Positions 62,236 through 64,000 of a stretch of DNA of 64,000 nucleotides are shown here, piece by piece. This DNA is from Batillaria attramentaria (lineage: Eukaryota > Mollusca > Gastropoda > Batillariidae), in the NCBI GenBank assembly GCA_018292915.2, contig JACVVK020000204.1, positions 605,001 to 669,000 of the forward strand, written 5' to 3'. How positions within the stretch are numbered: the first letter of the stretch is position 1; every line of letters starts with the position of its first letter. The notes under the pieces were generated by a model, which saw only the letters and a list, made by a program, of their open reading frames with translations, had not been told where the DNA came from and did not search any database. Made by a program: the position numbers and the translations under genes.

Positions 62236-62240
62236 GGGGG

Positions 62241-62484
62241 TGTTTTTGTTTGCCACGGTGTTCAGTTATAGCTCTTTGTTTTTTGTTTAAGTTTTAGTTT
62301 TAAAAATTGTGAAGTCTTTTATGTTTATTTTGTTAACTGTGAACAGTAGCTTCGCTTATCGCCAGGACTACAACGGGCATTGCAATCACTAAAGGGGGAA
62401 GGTGGACAGATTTTCACAAGCACCATATTTTCCTCAGACACCGGCAGGAATTCGAAACTAACCGTCTGGTTCAGCTTTGCAAAG
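62241..62484 (+). promoter_or_regulatory. PCYOX1 5' flank / 5'UTR
   Basis: The segment between the T/G-rich tract and the start codon must hold the 5'UTR and probably the promoter. No TATA box at a convincing place was seen. The CAAAGATGGCGGCGCC surrounding the ATG resembles a YY1-type GATGGCGG motif often found at translation starts. Confidence 0.4.
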
Positions 62485-62602
62485 ATGGCGGCGCCCTGTC
62501 GGTCTTCGATGTGGGACTTTTACATTCTGACCATTTTACTGATTCTACCCGTATTCCAACAGAGTGCTGTGGGGCAAGATGACGGAGAGGTCCCCAAGAT
62601 AG
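62485..62602 (+). CDS. PCYOX1: Prenylcysteine oxidase, coding exon 1
   Basis: First coding exon of a PCYOX1-like flavoenzyme. The family oxidatively cleaves prenylcysteines, released when prenylated proteins are degraded, to cysteine and a prenyl aldehyde with H2O2; it acts in the lysosome or secretory pathway. The ATG sits in a strong context (AAAGATGGCG). An in-frame ATG at 62380 exists, but the peptide from 62485 begins with a proper signal sequence: MAAPCRSSMWDF, hydrophobic YILTILLILPVF, then QQSAVGQ. Lys38-Ile39 begins the first beta strand of the FAD fold. The exon ends at 62602 before GTACTG, phase 1 (ATA G|). Identity is set by the next exon. Confidence 0.85.
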
Positions 62603-63556
62603 GTACTGTGTACTGTCATGGCGATCCCTTTACGTTTAGATCGAAAAAAAATCTGGATGTGATCGTGCCGGCTGAGACAGCTGTCCTTTGTTGTTATCAG
62701 CATGTTTGATAGCAATCGAAACGTACTTTGCGTATCGCACGCTGCCTGCGTTTGGAAATATTTCCGTACAAATTGATCACAGTGTGGCGTTGTAAGCACT
62801 TATACGCAGTCTCGTCAAAGTTGTCCGAAAACATCAAATTTATTTTAGTTGAAGTGCAACTGCTGATCTATTTCAGAGAGATCTGTGTCTTCACCATACT
62901 ACCTGCGCGTATACTCTCCGAAGTGGTCTGATTTGAGCATACATAAGAACAGAAACAGCAGCAAAATCTAGTCTCTCCTGGGGGGGGGGGGGGGGGGGCA
63001 GAAGGTGGGACACAGCATAATCAAACATGCATTTTTAATTCATGCGGAATCACCTGTCTACATAGGCAAGCTCACTTCTTAATAATAATAATAATAATAT
63101 GGGTACTTCATTAAGGGATGCCCTCCCTCTCGCGGGAGTTCAGGGCGCCTTACAATGAACACACACTCACTCACCCAGAAATGCACACAACATGCCTCCA
63201 CATATACATTAACTACAAACACATCATACACCGTCTGCTCCCGGCTTCTACACAAACACACACACACACACACATGACCAGCAAGATGATGATGTGGCAA
63301 CAGTTATTGGTTGAGCGCTGTGCAGAGGTGGGCTTTCAGATTTGTTTTGAAGGATGGTTTTGCATTTTGTGTCTGCATATAATCTGATTGATGCTGGGAG
63401 ATCATTCCAACAAGTCGGACCCTGGTATGAATAACTGCGCTGACCGAAAGGTCCTTGTTTTGACATGTGGGATACGGAGTTTCTTACATCAGCTAGGACG
63501 TTACCAACTTTGCAGAGTATGATTTTTTTTTCCTACCAACGCATGTAGGCAAGCCA

Positions 63557-63600
<44 letters not shown>

Positions 63601-63757
63601 TTGTATCTATACATGTATGTGAGTATGTATGTAAAAACTGTTACAAAAACAAGAAAAAACAATCAGACACGTATGATTTCAACGGTAAAAAACAAAAACA
63701 AAAAAAAATTGCGGAGTATGACCAATCCTGTGCAAGTGATATAAATCTCTGTTTCAG
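62603..63757 (+). other. PCYOX1 intron 1
   Basis: A 1155-bp intron with GT at 62603 and a TTTCAG acceptor at 63752-63757. It contains a poly-G run (62981-62998), a repeat-E copy with an AAT tail (63078-63500) and an (AT)n microsatellite (63560-63594). It is phase 1 and splits the first glycine (Gly40) of the Rossmann strand-loop. Confidence 0.85.
63078..63500 (-). repeat. Repeat E copy with internal CA microsatellite
   Basis: An AAT run, GGGCGCCTTACAATGAACAC, (CA)n at 63251-63273, then GCAGAGGTGGGCTTTCAGAT and GATCATTCCAACAAGTCGGA. It lies within PCYOX1 intron 1. Confidence 0.5.
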
Positions 63758-63964
63758 GTATTGTTGGTGGCGGTATTGGGGGTACTGCTGCTGCCTTCTA
63801 CCTTCGGCAGCTGTTTGGGGACCAGGCAGAGATTGACGTGTTCGAGGGTGAGAGGGTCGGGGGTCGCCTGGCTCTGATCAACATTGACGGACAGGACTAT
63901 GAGGCAGGAGGCGCCATCATCCACCCTAAGAACCAGTACATGGTCAACTTCACGCAGATGTTTG
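63758..63964 (+). CDS. PCYOX1: Prenylcysteine oxidase, coding exon 2 (FAD-binding Rossmann motif), gene incomplete
   Basis: A 207-bp exon between TTTCAG and GTGAGT, phase 1 to phase 1. It encodes residues 40-108. GIVGGGIGGTAAAFYLRQLF contains the dinucleotide-binding GxGxxG (Gly43, Gly45, Gly48). It is followed after the expected spacing by IDVFE, whose Glu69 would contact the FAD ribose, then VGGR (73-76), YEAGGAIIHP and the start of the next helix. The order and sequence match the N-terminus of prenylcysteine oxidase 1 as I know it; other FAD amine oxidases share GxGxxG, but the YEAGG...IHP block is characteristic of this family. The rest of the enzyme lies beyond the right edge. Confidence 0.9.
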
Positions 63965-64000
63965 GTGAGTCGTGCATAGCGGCTTTTGCATTGCCATAGC

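Noticed and set aside
61626..62297. 223-codon Phe/Cys/Val-rich frame
   Set aside because: GT- and T-rich simple sequence with several open frames.
62380..62484. Upstream in-frame ATG as the PCYOX1 start
   Set aside because: It would place 35 polar residues before the signal peptide; the ATG at 62485 has the better context.

Overview
The window is eukaryotic nuclear DNA from an animal, most likely a marine gastropod or other mollusc. The evidence is spliced exons with GT/AG borders, a processed ribosomal-protein pseudogene, tRNA-derived SINEs, 5'-truncated LINEs, MITE-like elements and very dense microsatellites. The mollusc assignment rests on recalled resemblance of the SINE and LINE families and was not checked against a database. 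Nothing bacterial, phage-like or CRISPR-like is present. Only a very small part of the 64 kb is host coding sequence, and almost all long open frames are microsatellite artefacts.

Host genes. (1) Minus strand, 13.3 kb down to 0.39 kb: four exons (13200-13307, 8604-8693, 1049-1198, 393-482), all joined in phase 2. They encode the first 140 residues of a secreted peptide precursor: a signal peptide, a dibasic KRR, a 32-residue cassette with two cysteines ending in Pro-Gly-Lys-Arg (an amidation and cleavage site), then a basic helical tail. The cassette looks calcitonin-like. The gene continues beyond the left edge. (2) Plus strand, from 62485: the first two coding exons of a prenylcysteine oxidase (PCYOX1-like) FAD enzyme, continuing beyond the right edge. 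(3) 55.9-56.5 kb: a broken processed copy of ribosomal protein S12, split by a later insertion.

Region by region. 0-13.3 kb holds the peptide gene; its introns are filled with LINE/SINE/MITE copies, including a telomere-like hairpin element at 8.06-8.29 kb and a (CT)n tract at 11.1-11.8 kb interrupted by three retroposons. 13.4-25 kb is mostly simple and satellite repeats: GACA-type, a 23-bp minisatellite, a GACAA-type tract, a ~1.46-kb element with ~300-bp dimeric repeats, CTA repeats and a 40-bp minisatellite. 25-43 kb mixes SINEs, three-copy MITE families, 16-, 30- and 38-bp minisatellites and further (GA)n-flanked retroposons. 43.8-45.1 kb is a 122-bp satellite ending in a hairpin. 46-53 kb has foldback elements, SINEs and a CpG-rich promoter-like segment. 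53.2-53.9 kb is a 680-bp compound AC/AAC repeat. 56.9-61.4 kb contains three LINE fragments and an AAGGACACAAAT-ended MITE. 61.6-62.3 kb is GT-rich repeat before PCYOX1.

The two host genes have no visible functional link. The strongest non-genic signal is that many retroposons sit inside, or end against, (TC)n tracts in one orientation, each with its own short tandem tail. Coordinates of repeat boundaries are accurate to a few bases only where target-site duplications (TSDs) are quoted.
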